Source: Manduca sexta (Eukaryota; Arthropoda; Insecta; Lepidoptera; Sphingidae). Taken from it: a stretch of 64,000 nucleotides of DNA. The stretch lies in contig NC_051126.1 of NCBI RefSeq assembly GCF_014839805.1, positions 2,674,609-2,738,608 of the forward strand, given 5' to 3'. Both the position numbers and the translations under genes were made by a program. Position 1 is the stretch's first letter. Each line of letters opens with the position of its first letter. A model generated the notes under the pieces. The model had not been told where the DNA came from. It did not search any database and saw only the letters and a list, made by a program, of their open reading frames with translations. Below are positions 10,676 through 20,076 of this stretch, piece by piece.

Positions 10676-13059
10676 TATCGTTATTCAAATCAATAAAAAA
10701 ATATTACATACATTTCATTACATCATGTTCGGTCTTACTTATAAACTTGTTTAAGCGTTAAGAGGTGATTAAGAATTGCTTAAATAGCTGTCAAAAACAT
10801 CACTGGTTTCCTAGTTTAAACCCTATTAAAAGGCAAGATGGCAGGTTTTGACTTACAGCTGATCGTGTAAATTTGTGTTTTAACTAAGCATAGCTTTGCG
10901 AAATTTTTATAAAGTAAGACTGATTATATCCTAAGGAGTTGACTCTATATTGTCGTTCTGGGAGTAAAGGTATACTTTATCGATAATTTACTTCCCACTT
11001 GCCCTAACCCTATATTTGACGTAAAACTTTGTAAGAACAAGACTACACTACAACTCTTCAGTCGATACACAACAAAGTAAAAGCAAAAGAAATACAACTA
11101 GAATTTCCTCAAACGCCACAACGTCTCGGCTTTAATTTCTCGCTTGTCCCGCACTGGGAGAACAGTACGTCACGTGAGAAATCCCGGCCATTTGCTTAAC
11201 ATTGGCGTCACGTTCTGAGACGTGACGCGAACGTGTTTATATAAAATCAGGTAACAGTACTGTGAGTGAAGAATATTTTTACAGATTACTTTTGCAAATA
11301 TTATAAATGTTACTTAATAATTATGTTCTCGATAAAGAATGGGATCAAACGTAGGATGAACAACCTATCTTTTACGTGGAGAAAAAACGCGACAATTAAC
11401 ATTTGAGTAATTAATTTCGATTATAATCATGTGTCTTACCAGGGACAGAATTTGATATGTCATTCACGATTTAGCTATTTTATGTTATACTATATTTACT
11501 TACTTTAATATTATAACCTTGTATTTATTATAACGTCTGTTATTATGCAATTTTCTATTTTTTTTAAGTCTATATCTTCTATAGGCAATCGTTAAATAAA
11601 ATAAATAAATAAGTTATAAAAATAATAGGTTATACAAAGAATGCCGAGGACAATTACTTAAAAAACCGTTATTTGGTATTACTAGAGACAAGAAGAAATA
11701 TCAAATATCAATTCATTAAAACATCATTAGTACTATGAAATATTATAAAACAATCTAAGCAATAAGATTAAAATAGTATTCCAATACAAATAGAATCCTC
11801 AATACGAAATGAAATAAAAACTTGTCAGTTATAATTGACAGGCGGCTCTCGTTTCATGCCAAGCGGGTACGATGTTTCCAATTATTTTTCTCTTTGTTAT
11901 TGGTTTTAACAAGTTTATTTGATAATTTAAAACCCATTTAGTTTGACTGTTTCGAATATTAAAACGATGGAGTGAGTTTTGGCAGTATAAAAAGAAATCA
12001 TTTTTGTATTTTTTGGGAATAATAATCACGACATTTATATAAAATGTTTACTGTATTCGTAATTTATTACACTTATTTCATATAAGTAATTTTGTAATCG
12101 GTTTAGTTTTAAAACTTTACAAATTTAAAAATAAAATAAATGAATACAACTGACAGTCTGAATTTGTTTGATTTCTTGAAAGAATTAATTTTCTGATGTC
12201 CCAATTTTCTTCAAGGCAATGAACAATTATAATTCCATATAATTAGCATTTAATTGTTTAGTTTATGTATCGTTTCTACGTATTTCAAAGTAAAGTAAAT
12301 GTCCACTCAGTAATCCACCAGCAAAATTAGATTACCATACTGTTCTTTCATATACTGTGCACGGAGGTAACTCGGCATTTCCAAGAATCGCCATAACGAC
12401 GCCTATTGACACTGAAATTGTGAAAAAAATATTTTTTTTATTTCGTCAACGGCGGCATTTTGCAACGCCGCTTCATCAGGTCAATTTACACTTTTACATT
12501 TAGTCGGTTTCAGCATTTTTTCATCGCAATGTTTTCGAGACGGATTTTTATTGCGACGTCAAGTCGTTCCGTTTCAAATGAAATTATTTTAGGTGGTTCT
12601 CTTTTATTGTTAAATGATATGTCTCAATTTCTTGAAATGAAATTTCCGGTTATGCTATTTCTATTGTCTTTGTTCCTGTTTCTGGGTTAAGAATTGTTAT
12701 TACGTCGGTTAGAATGAGTATGGAATTTTTTTGTATCGTCAGTAATATCGCACAGACTTTTTTTCTTTTATTTTATAACTACAGGTTTTATATCATTAAG
12801 TTACATATGTAGAAAAATAATTACAATTATTACTAACAAATTACAAAAGTCATGCTTATCTAAAACAAGCTCTACCCCACACGTCATTAAATTGAAAATT
12901 ATTTGCCTTGCGGGAGCTAACTTATAACTTACATAGATTATAAAGACATTGAACTCGGCTTCAACCATTTGGGATTACGCTTGTATTAAAATCTAACTAA
13001 AGTTTTAGGGTTCCGTTCCACTATTCGAACCATATTATTAAGCCCCCGAGACAGCCACT
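10676..13059. other. Long AT-rich stretch without genes
   Basis: No recurring repeat. Short open frames (for example at 11829-12029 and 12460-12690) show no domain. The only local features are the CRE/E-box cluster at 11166-11245 and a typical lepidopteran-looking GGGTTCCGTT block at about 13009-13018. Confidence 0.4.
11166..11245 (+). promoter_or_regulatory. Candidate regulatory cluster (CRE-like sites, E-box, TATA)
   Basis: ACGTCACGTGA contains a CACGTG E-box. A 9-bp stem GCGTCACGT/ACGTGACGC (11205-11213 with 11220-11228) gives two CRE-like half sites. TTTATATAAAA follows at 11235-11245. No transcript or ORF follows, so this may be chance. Confidence 0.2.
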
Positions 13060-13503
13060 ATTGGAACCTAAGATGTTTTTATTACATAGATACGTTGTCC
13101 GAGCTCAATACTGGCAAGACGAAAGCAAGGTAATTGCCCGACATTTACTTAGTCAATCTCCAACCACTGTCGCGGCTAGTCGGCTTATTAACTTATTAAC
13201 TTTTTGTTTTAGACGATGTACAAATTATACTCCAACTGTGAATGAAAAAAAAAAACGTTTATTTCATACATTAGTAATAAGTATACACGATTTAACTTAT
13301 TTTTTAATTAATAAATGCATTTTATTAGACTGTCATGGCGACGGAGCAGTCGACGCTCGGGCTCATTCGGACATACTCGGGCCACTCGGGCTGTATCAAT
13401 GCAAGCCGCTAGGGCTGTGACTATAGTAAATACTGCGCTGCTTTTATGTGCAAGTTTGTTAGTGTATGACGCGTCTATTTGTAAAACGTCATTGATTGGA
13501 ACC
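13060..13503 (+). mobile_element. Unnamed TIR-like element, copy 1 (about 430 bp) with 9-bp target duplication
   Basis: The element proper is 13069-13494. It is flanked by ATTGGAACC at 13060-13068 and again at 13495-13503. It starts TAAGATGTTTTTATTAC and ends ..AAAACGTCATTG. The ends show weak inverted similarity (GATGTTTTTATTACATAGAT against GACGTTTTACAAATAGAC). It has no poly-A, no tRNA boxes and no convincing ORF. A second copy lies at 34753-35200 (minus) and a partial copy at 51592. The features suggest a non-autonomous DNA transposon with 8-9 bp duplications. Confidence 0.65.
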
Positions 13504-13966
13504 CTATTATGACCCCCCTTGAAGCAATTCTTGTGCTCTCTGGTCTTCACACCAAATGCAGGCCCATGCTCGGGGGACATTTGTCGGGACCCTAGGCATA
13601 CAGATAAGTATGTATACCTCATAGTGGTAAGTCCATACTAACGCCTAAAATAGGCATAGGCCAGCGTGGTGGACTAAGGCCTAATCCCTCTCAGTAGTAG
13701 AGGAGGCCCGTGCTCAGCAGTGGGCAAGTGTATAATACAGGGCTGATATTATTATATTTAACGCCTAAAATGGCTCTGCGAAAATTTCTTTTCGTTCTTC
13801 CTTCCGGCCCTAAAAGAGGGTCCCTATCTTTCCCCCACAATTCTCTCCCTCGAATATTCTCTCTCAACTTCCTCCAGATCCCTGCAGCCGCTAAATCGAG
13901 GGATTCTAGTATCCTGTTCGCAAATTTTCCTGGTGTAAACTGCAGTGAGGCCTGCAAAGAAAACAT
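13504..13966 (-). pseudogene. Coding-like remnant on minus strand, split by a SINE
   Basis: Minus-strand reading from 13966 gives a stretch (13966 down to about 13772) rich in Arg, Lys and Gly, including AAAGIWRKLRENIRGREL and GKDRDPLLGPEGRTKRN. A second coding-like frame runs at 13622-13504 (SPEHGPAFGVKTREHKNC). Between them lies a family A SINE (13652-13759) with its 12-bp duplication, and the left end abuts the element at 13060-13503. Base composition is clearly more GC-rich than the surroundings. I do not recognise the protein. It may be a transposon ORF fragment, an exon or chance, and even without the SINE the two parts do not share one open frame. Confidence 0.3.
13640..13771 (+). repeat. 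Family A SINE, strongly 5'-truncated, with 12-bp target duplication
   Basis: AACGCCTAAAAT occurs at 13640-13651 and 13760-13771. Between them is only the last part of family A (CCAGCGTGGTGGACTAAGG through GGGCTGATATTATTATATTT). Exact duplication plus 5' truncation is the signature of target-primed reverse transcription. Confidence 0.85.
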
Positions 13967-14014
13967 AACCTTATTACGAAGACTATATAATATTATATCG
14001 CTATATATATTTTT

Positions 14015-14238
14015 GCGGTATGGCAGCGCTTTGAGGTCCTGGATTCGAATTCCGTGTCGGGCAAAGTTATATTTGGGTTTTTTTGCTCAGTATCAGCCCG
14101 GAGTCTGGAATTTGTGCCCGATATGGTGAAGGCTCGCCCCATCGCATCATGGGACGGAACACACTTGACGTAAAGTGGGTGCCCTGGTTACGCCTCAGCA
14201 TACCTCTTTGTGGATAAATGCGTGATGTTATGTGTGCA
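14015..14238 (+). repeat. Family C SINE, head slightly truncated
   Basis: GCGCTTTGAGGTCCTGGATT, B box-like GATTCGAATTCC, GGAGTCTGGAATTTGTGCCC, CATCATGGGACGGAACACAC and the end block CCTCAGCATACCTCTTTG. Confidence 0.8.
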
Positions 14239-15237
14239 TATATTCTGAACGGTAATAGCGCGATAAATATTAACAAAATGTGTATTCTTACGGCGAATAT
14301 TTAGTTATATAAATGCTGAACCATACGCGCATTTAAGACTGGCATTTACCAGATTTTTATTCAAATCTTAATTTAAGTGGCGGAATGATATTTACAAGTT
14401 AATCGCGATAGATTGTTGTCGGCCTTTCTTTCTCATTCGTCATTTAATATTCACTGTCTTAAATCAAAATGTATTATAAAGTGCTAGTAGGTTTGGGATG
14501 TATAGATCTATATAACTGGTTGTTCTATTCTGGACCTTATTTTTATAAGAGTAAGCCACGTTATTCTGCTCCAACTTGGACGGTATATTACTAATAAGAA
14601 GCCACGTTTTCCTGTAAGCTATAGACACTTTTTTAACCTGAGAATATTCAACTAAAAATATTATTTATCGTTTTTAGGAGCCTACTATGCCTTCTATCTA
14701 TGAAAATCGATACTTATCAGCACACTATACATACCTCCCCTACACTATTTTCTCAAATACCCTAAAAAATTATTACAAAAAGGATACCATAATAGTATAG
14801 AAAACAACCGCATCTTATCCCAACAACAACCTAAATTACATTAGATGTTGATCTCTCATATTACCGCAAACTTAACAAAGAAATTCCTATCTCCGTTAAA
14901 ACAAAAGAAACTCTAACACGAATAATTTTCTTTCTACAAGTCGGAAGCTAATCTTATATATTTTCCTGTTAAGTTTGTAATTTTATTGTTTTTTAAGAAA
15001 AAGTTTTCTATTTATTTTGTTCATCAATTGTTTAAATATTGTTTCTTTCTTAGGTTAATTAATTTAACAATAAAAGAGATGAAATGATGTTTAAAAATGC
15101 TTACTACGATAAATAATAGCTCTATATTCTCTACGATAGCTTCTAAGCTAGAATATATTTCTGTACAATTTGCGTAGAAGAATACACATGATCGTGTTAA
15201 TTGATATCCCGAATAACAACATTGCAACTTATTATTT
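14239..15237. other. No supported feature
   Basis: AT-rich, with no recurring repeat and no credible frame. Confidence 0.4.
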
Positions 15238-15550
15238 TACTAGTTTTTGTTCGCGATTTCGCCCGCCTGAGAGGGTTTTCCGGGATAAAAGTCCCGCTAC
15301 ATATTTTCCCTATTAGGAATTTTCGAGGGTGTGTGAAGTCTACCAACCCGCACTAGGCCAGCGTTGTGGACTAAGGCCTATTCTCTCTCAGTAGTAGAGG
15401 AGGCCCGTACCCAACAGTGGGACAGTATATAATACAGAGCTGATATTATTATTATTATATATTTTCCCAGGATAGAAAGTAGGATAACCTTTCCACGGTC
15501 TTAAATTATCTCAGAAAGACTGCTTTTGGGGACTTTTTTATAATATGTAT
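15238..15550 (+). repeat. Family G1 RTE-like LINE 3' end, interrupted by a SINE
   Basis: The left part (15238-15310: GTTCGCGATTTCGCCCGC, TTTTCCGGGATAAAAGTCC) and the right part (15459-15550: GGATAGAAAGTAGGATAACC, GGTCTTAAATTATCTC) join to give the uninterrupted G1 layout seen at 26184-26390. Confidence 0.75.
15301..15468 (+). repeat. Nested family A SINE with 10-bp target duplication
   Basis: ATATTTTCCC occurs at 15301-15310 and 15459-15468. The insert 15311-15458 is a 5'-truncated family A copy running from TTTTCGAGGGTGTGTGAAG to the (ATT)n tail. It is therefore younger than the G1 copy it interrupts. Confidence 0.85.
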
Positions 15551-15645
15551 AGAAATCCAATTTAAAAGCTCCAAAAACGTCAATGAATCTCGTAACGTAA
15601 CGCAAACTTATTTGTTCAAGTTTCAACCTGGTCAAATTTAACACA

Positions 15646-15866
15646 TGCTGCTGGTAGAATATTTGTAACCGTCCGGATAGCGATCCGGGTACACAAGGTA
15701 TTAAATCCGCCACAGTAGCTCCGTAAGTGAATCACGCTTTAGGATTAGGCTGTGCATATCAGGTTTCAAACTGGCGGGCATAACTGTGTCGACTGGCGAC
15801 GGATGTTTCATTAGTCGACACTATATAGAACCTATTCCACATTTTATCAGGTACAGTGAAGTCAAT
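15646..15866 (+). repeat. Family D retroposon, old copy
   Basis: GCTGCTGGTAGAATAT head, CCGTCCGGATAGCGATCC, TGTGTCGACTGGCGACGG and ATTTTATCAGGTACAGTGAA tail, with many substitutions. Confidence 0.7.
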
Positions 15867-17217
15867 TAGCCGTGTCCGCAAATTACCTTAATCCTCATCG
15901 ATTCCCCAAACCTGCAAGCTGCAGTTTAAAAATATACTGATATAAAAATTCAACACGACCTCAAAGTATTAAATGTCCCAACTAAAATGGCACAAAATGC
16001 ACGTAAACAATTTGTCGGCTCTGCGTAATCCGAGGGTTTGACGCTCTGTGTACAGAACATGTGGGGGCGATATTTTTTGCTTGTGAATTTTTGCGTTTCA
16101 TTTGTTTTGAATTGTTTTGTTTGCATTTAAGTTTTTGTTTTTGGAATTGTTTGACACGCGATTTGTTGTCTGATAGTGGATTGCGTCTGTGATTAATCAC
16201 AGTCAGTTATAGTTTATCGTCGGTCGACACAATTTTGCCGGCTTGCATTACATCAACTAACTTTACGCGACTTGTGTGAGTTTTACAGTTATTTTTTTTC
16301 CGTATACAGTTCACTATTTTATAAAACAAATAGACAACAGAAAAATTTCGCATATTCTTTTACTTAGACGTAATACTGATTCCAGTTATTTTGGTAAAAA
16401 TGAAATTACTGATTCGATTTTAAAAATATTTCTATGGACATCAGGAATTATGTCTGTCCAAAAAATCTAAATCGATTAATAAATATTTTTTTATTTTTTA
16501 AAAACATAAAAAATACTTCGCATTGAGAACTCGCTCCTTTTTTGAAGTTGGTTAAAAAAGTCCTGTAAATCCATTAAGATAAGACTAGCTCCACCATAAG
16601 CTGTTTACCTACTGCTAGTGGTCGCCCACCGGTTGTAATTATTTTTTTTTGCCACTCTGTCGGAACTTGAAGTATGTCAAATCTCACACTTCTTCCTGCG
16701 CGCAATATGCTTACAAAGGGGTACAATATTTTTCTGCACTTATTAATAAAATATAACCAGATGAATAAAAAAAAAATTCAGTTAACATATCGCTGCCAAT
16801 TTAACAGGTAACACTTCGATTAACTCGAAGCAGAAAATGAACTAAGACAAACGTAAATAAACTTAAAAGGGAAGCCAGTAGGAATCGGGTTTATGGATGC
16901 TTTGACCCTGATGTTATGACATTTTTTTTTATTGATTCGAGGCTTCACTTTAAAATTGACAGTTGGATCTCAGACTTACCACCATTTTTAATTTCGCCGC
17001 TGATGTTATGACGTTTTATGTTTTGATTGACAACTTGACGCTTCACTTTAAAATTGTCAGTTTCTCTGTCCGTCATTTTCAATAAACGATAACTATTGCT
17101 TTTCCTAATCTATCGGAAAAGTAAAACAATCGAAACAAGCTTTTTTTGAAATGCTTACAAATTAGTTATTCTGATTGGTTCATTCACGGAATCGGATTGA
17201 AGATTGAAAATGAGATC
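15867..17217. other. No gene; small D remnant and a direct repeat
   Basis: A D-like scrap (GTCGACACAATTTTGCCGGC) lies near 16223. A block CTGATGTTATGAC..GCTTCACTTTAAAATTG occurs at about 16908 and again at about 17000. The rest is AT-rich without recurring repeats. Confidence 0.45.
17213..17217. repeat. Target site duplication AGATC (left)
   Basis: AGATC at 17213-17217 is repeated at 21909-21913, directly outside the two LTRs. Confidence 0.9.
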
Positions 17218-17416
17218 TGTTGAATGGGTACATTTATATTTGTTTAGGGTAACATTTGTTAATATGTAATTTAATTTGTTTTTGTGGCAACACGCCTCCA
17301 CTTCCTTCTTCCTGTCACGGGCTGCCGGCGAGCAGCCACAATAATGTAGTTCTTTAAGTTTATGTTTAAGATATCAAATTAAATAACAGTGATCCGTCAT
17401 AGTGGTTTTATTAACA
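17218..17416 (+). repeat. 5' LTR (199 bp)
   Basis: It begins TGTTGAATGG and ends TTATTAACA (TG..CA ends). No difference from the 3' LTR was seen. A small GC-rich hairpin, GGCTGC-CGGCGA-GCAGCC, lies at 17320-17337. No clear TATA box was identified. Confidence 0.93.
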
Positions 17417-17428
17417 TGGTAGCAGAGC
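17417..17428 (+). other. Primer-binding site, tRNA-iMet 3' end
   Basis: TGGTAGCAGAGC, immediately after the LTR, is complementary to the 3' end of initiator methionine tRNA including CCA (insect iMet sequence from memory). Many copia-type elements prime from this tRNA. Here pairing is with the full 3' end, not an internal tRNA fragment as in Drosophila copia. Confidence 0.8.
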
Positions 17429-17510
17429 GTGGTTGCCTGCAAATACAAAGAAGAAAAGAAGATATTTTCGCAAATAAAGTGGAAACGTGCTATATATGCA
17501 ATAAGCAAAA

Positions 17511-17878
17511 ATGGCGTTTACTAAATGCAATGACGCAGTTATTCCAATATTCGACGGATCGGATTATAGTAGCTGGAAAATACGTATACTTAAGTTTTTG
17601 GAGTTTAAGAAATGTAAAAAGAAAGCTGCCATACGAATCAAAAATGATTCGGATGATGTTGCAAAGTGGGAAGAGATGGATATCCAGGCAACGAACTACA
17701 TTTATAGTGCAATAAGCAACAAGCAACTCGAATATATATGCGACTTAGATTCCGCATGCAAAATATTGGCAAAATTTGATGAAATGTACCTGCAGAAATC
17801 ATCGGCACTACAGATTATATGTCGCAACAATGTAGAAGCAATAAAATTATCGAACTATTCGCAAGTAAGTGTATTTTT
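17511..17878 (+). CDS. gag: Copia gag, N-terminal part (frame 1 of broken polyprotein)
   Basis: The start at 17511 gives MAFTKCNDAVIPIFDGSDYS, the usual copia gag opening in which a hydrophobic residue and FDG.NY/DY..W motif precede the capsid domain. About 122 residues follow in frame to the T5 run at 17874-17878. After this the frame reaches a stop at 17898-17900 within eight codons, while the next frame continues the gag domain (DDFEKSINQLK). The protein would form the capsid of virus-like particles. An overlapping frame starting at 17389 inside the LTR is a shadow and is ignored. Confidence 0.85.
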
Positions 17879-18600
17879 GACGACTTTGAGAAATCAATAA
17901 ATCAGTTAAAACAAGCCGGCGCGACGGTAAGTGAACAAGAAAAATTAAATTATATGTTAAAGGCCTTACCTCGTAATTACAGTCATATTGGAGATCTAAT
18001 AGACGTCTTACCAGAAAAAGACAGAACTGTAGATTATTTGAAAAGTAAAATTATGTTAAAATCATTGGATAAAGAACCTGAAAAATGTAATGAACCATCA
18101 CGCGACAACTCAAATGTTTTTAAAGCTCACACTAGTAGTTCTGCATCACCTAATAAAAACTTTAAATGTTTTACCTGTGGAAAACCTGGCCACATGCAAA
18201 GAGATTGTCGACACAGAAATGTTAACAGTGGTAGAGGAAATGGATTTATTAGATTTAATAATAATCGTGGACATCAACGTGGATCATATTATAATTCAAG
18301 AAATATTAGAGGAAGAACTTATAATAATAAACCCAGTAATGAGAGTGGTGGTAATAATTTCCTTGCAACTATTGAGAATAATAATGTTTCAACTTCAAGT
18401 AAAATATATAATATTGAGCAGTCTGGCCACTTAACTTGGTTATTAGATAGTGGTTGTACAGATCATATAATTAATACTGATGAGTACTATCATTCATGTG
18501 AAATATTACAACAACCTATTAAAGTAAAAGTTGGTGATGGAAGAATATTAGAAGCTACAAAGGTCGGAAATATACAAACTTATTTTATGGTCTATGGAAA
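17876..18600 (+). CDS. gag-pol: Copia gag C-terminus, zinc knuckle and protease start (second frame)
   Basis: This frame continues the capsid domain (LNYMLKALPRNYSHIGDLID), then a basic nucleocapsid with one CCHC zinc knuckle, CFTCGKPGHMQRDC (18167-18208), which binds genomic RNA. It is followed by an Asn/Arg/Gly-rich linker and the aspartic protease motif WLLDSGCTDHI with the catalytic D-S-G at 18446-18454. The frame runs on to a stop at 18619, but the family's protease continues in the next frame from the A5 run at 18598-18602. The open frame begins at 17819, and its first codons are out-of-frame overlap with the preceding segment. Confidence 0.85.
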
Positions 18601-20076
18601 AAGTCTGAAGTTGTTTTGAACAATGTTTTCTATGTCAAAGAGATGAAAGCAAATTTATTGAGCTATTCAAAGATTACAGACAATCATAAAATTGTTTCCA
18701 GGGGACGACAATCAAAAATATATAACGTCTATGGAACTATTATAGCTATAGCAGTGAAAGAAGATAGACTGTATAAATTAAAAGGTTATATAAATGCAAG
18801 TACATTACATGCTAATTTAGTGAAGAAATCAAGTATGACAGTGAAGGAGAAATTACATAGGATGCTTGGTCATATAAACTTTAACAATTTGAATACTATG
18901 TGTACAAGTGAATTATTGAAAGGATTACCAAAGGAGATTGAATGTAAGTACATGAAATGTGCTATATGTATTGAAAATAAAATGCATAACTTGCCATTTA
19001 AAAATAATAGAAAACGAGCACAGGATATATTAGAAATTGTACACACAGATTTAAATGGGCCACACAGAACTACAGGTTTTAATGGTGAAAAATATTTCTT
19101 AAGTTTTATAGATGACTATAGTAAGTTGGCAAAAGTTTATTGTATTCCGTCAAAAGATAAAGTATATAATTGTTTAATGCAGTATGTTAATGAGATACAA
19201 AATTTAACTGGGAAAAATATTAAAGAATTGAGATGTGATAATGGAAAGGAATACATTAATAAAAGAGTGTTTGACTTTGCAAGATCAAAGGGAATTATGA
19301 TTAAATCTTGTCCGCCATATGTGCATGAATTAAATGGCACAGCAGAGAGGTTCAATAGATCAATAATGGATATGTCAAGATGTCTATTGGCAGAGGCAAA
19401 AGTGCATAAAAGATTTTGGCCTGAAGTGGTTATGGCCGCAGCTTATTTAAAGAATAGAACATTAACAAATGGCACTATAGAAAGGAAGACGCCTTATGAG
19501 ATATTTTTCAAACAAAGGCCAAGCATTGAAAATTTAAGGATATATGGAAGTAAAGTATTTGTTAGAACACCAGAGGAAAAGAGAAAATGTAAATGGGACA
19601 GGAAAGCCGAGCTTGGCATACTAATGGGCTATACAGATGTTGGATATAGAGTATTAATAAACAATAGAATAGTTGTAGCAAGACATTGTGATATAATTGA
19701 AGATGATGTAATGTGTATTGGTCTCGATGATAATAGAGAAGAGAAAAATGATAAAAGTAATAGCCAGCCGAATAAATTGGAAGAGAAAATTATAGAAGAG
19801 AAGAAAGAGACTAATGCAGAAGAAAATAATGAGAAAATTAATGAAGATTTGAATGCTGAAACAAATGAAAGTTATGATGATAATAAAGTAATTGAAACAA
19901 GAAATCGACGAAAAATCAAGCCACCAACTCGGTTTGATGAAGAATTTGGTTATTATTGTATAACTGTTAACTATTGTGATGCTATGATTCCAGATAATTT
20001 TCAGGAGGCAATAACTAGCGATGAAGCAAAAGAATGGACTGAGGCTATGAATCGTGAGATGAACAGTTTGGCAAAA
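18601..20076 (+). CDS. pol: Copia protease end, integrase and start of RT (third frame)
   Basis: The segment opens with the end of the protease region (NNVFYVKEMKANLLS). The integrase then follows: an HHCC zinc-binding region (HRMLGHINFNNLN..CAICIENK, about 18855-18975) and a DDE core with D at 19048, D at 19237 and E at 19345, giving the classic D-62-D-35-E spacing. Its C-terminal part has an acidic/lysine-rich linker (EENNEKINEDLN) and the start of RT (EAMNREMNSL). The integrase inserts the cDNA into the host genome. The frame meets a stop at 20097 because of the one-base shortfall in the A5 run at 20073-20077. The called start at 18616 is TTG and is not a real initiation site. Confidence 0.88.

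Noticed and set aside
17389..17715. 108-codon open frame starting inside the copia 5' LTR
   Set aside because: It overlaps the gag frame, crosses the primer-binding site and has no gag motif; it is a shadow.
17874..17878. Programmed minus-one frameshift between gag and pol
   Set aside because: The context does not form an X XXY YYZ slippery heptamer in the zero frame, the site lies inside the capsid domain and not at the gag-pol border, and two similar lesions follow.
18090..18434. 114-codon frame inside gag/protease
   Set aside because: It is the out-of-frame reading of the zinc knuckle and linker region.
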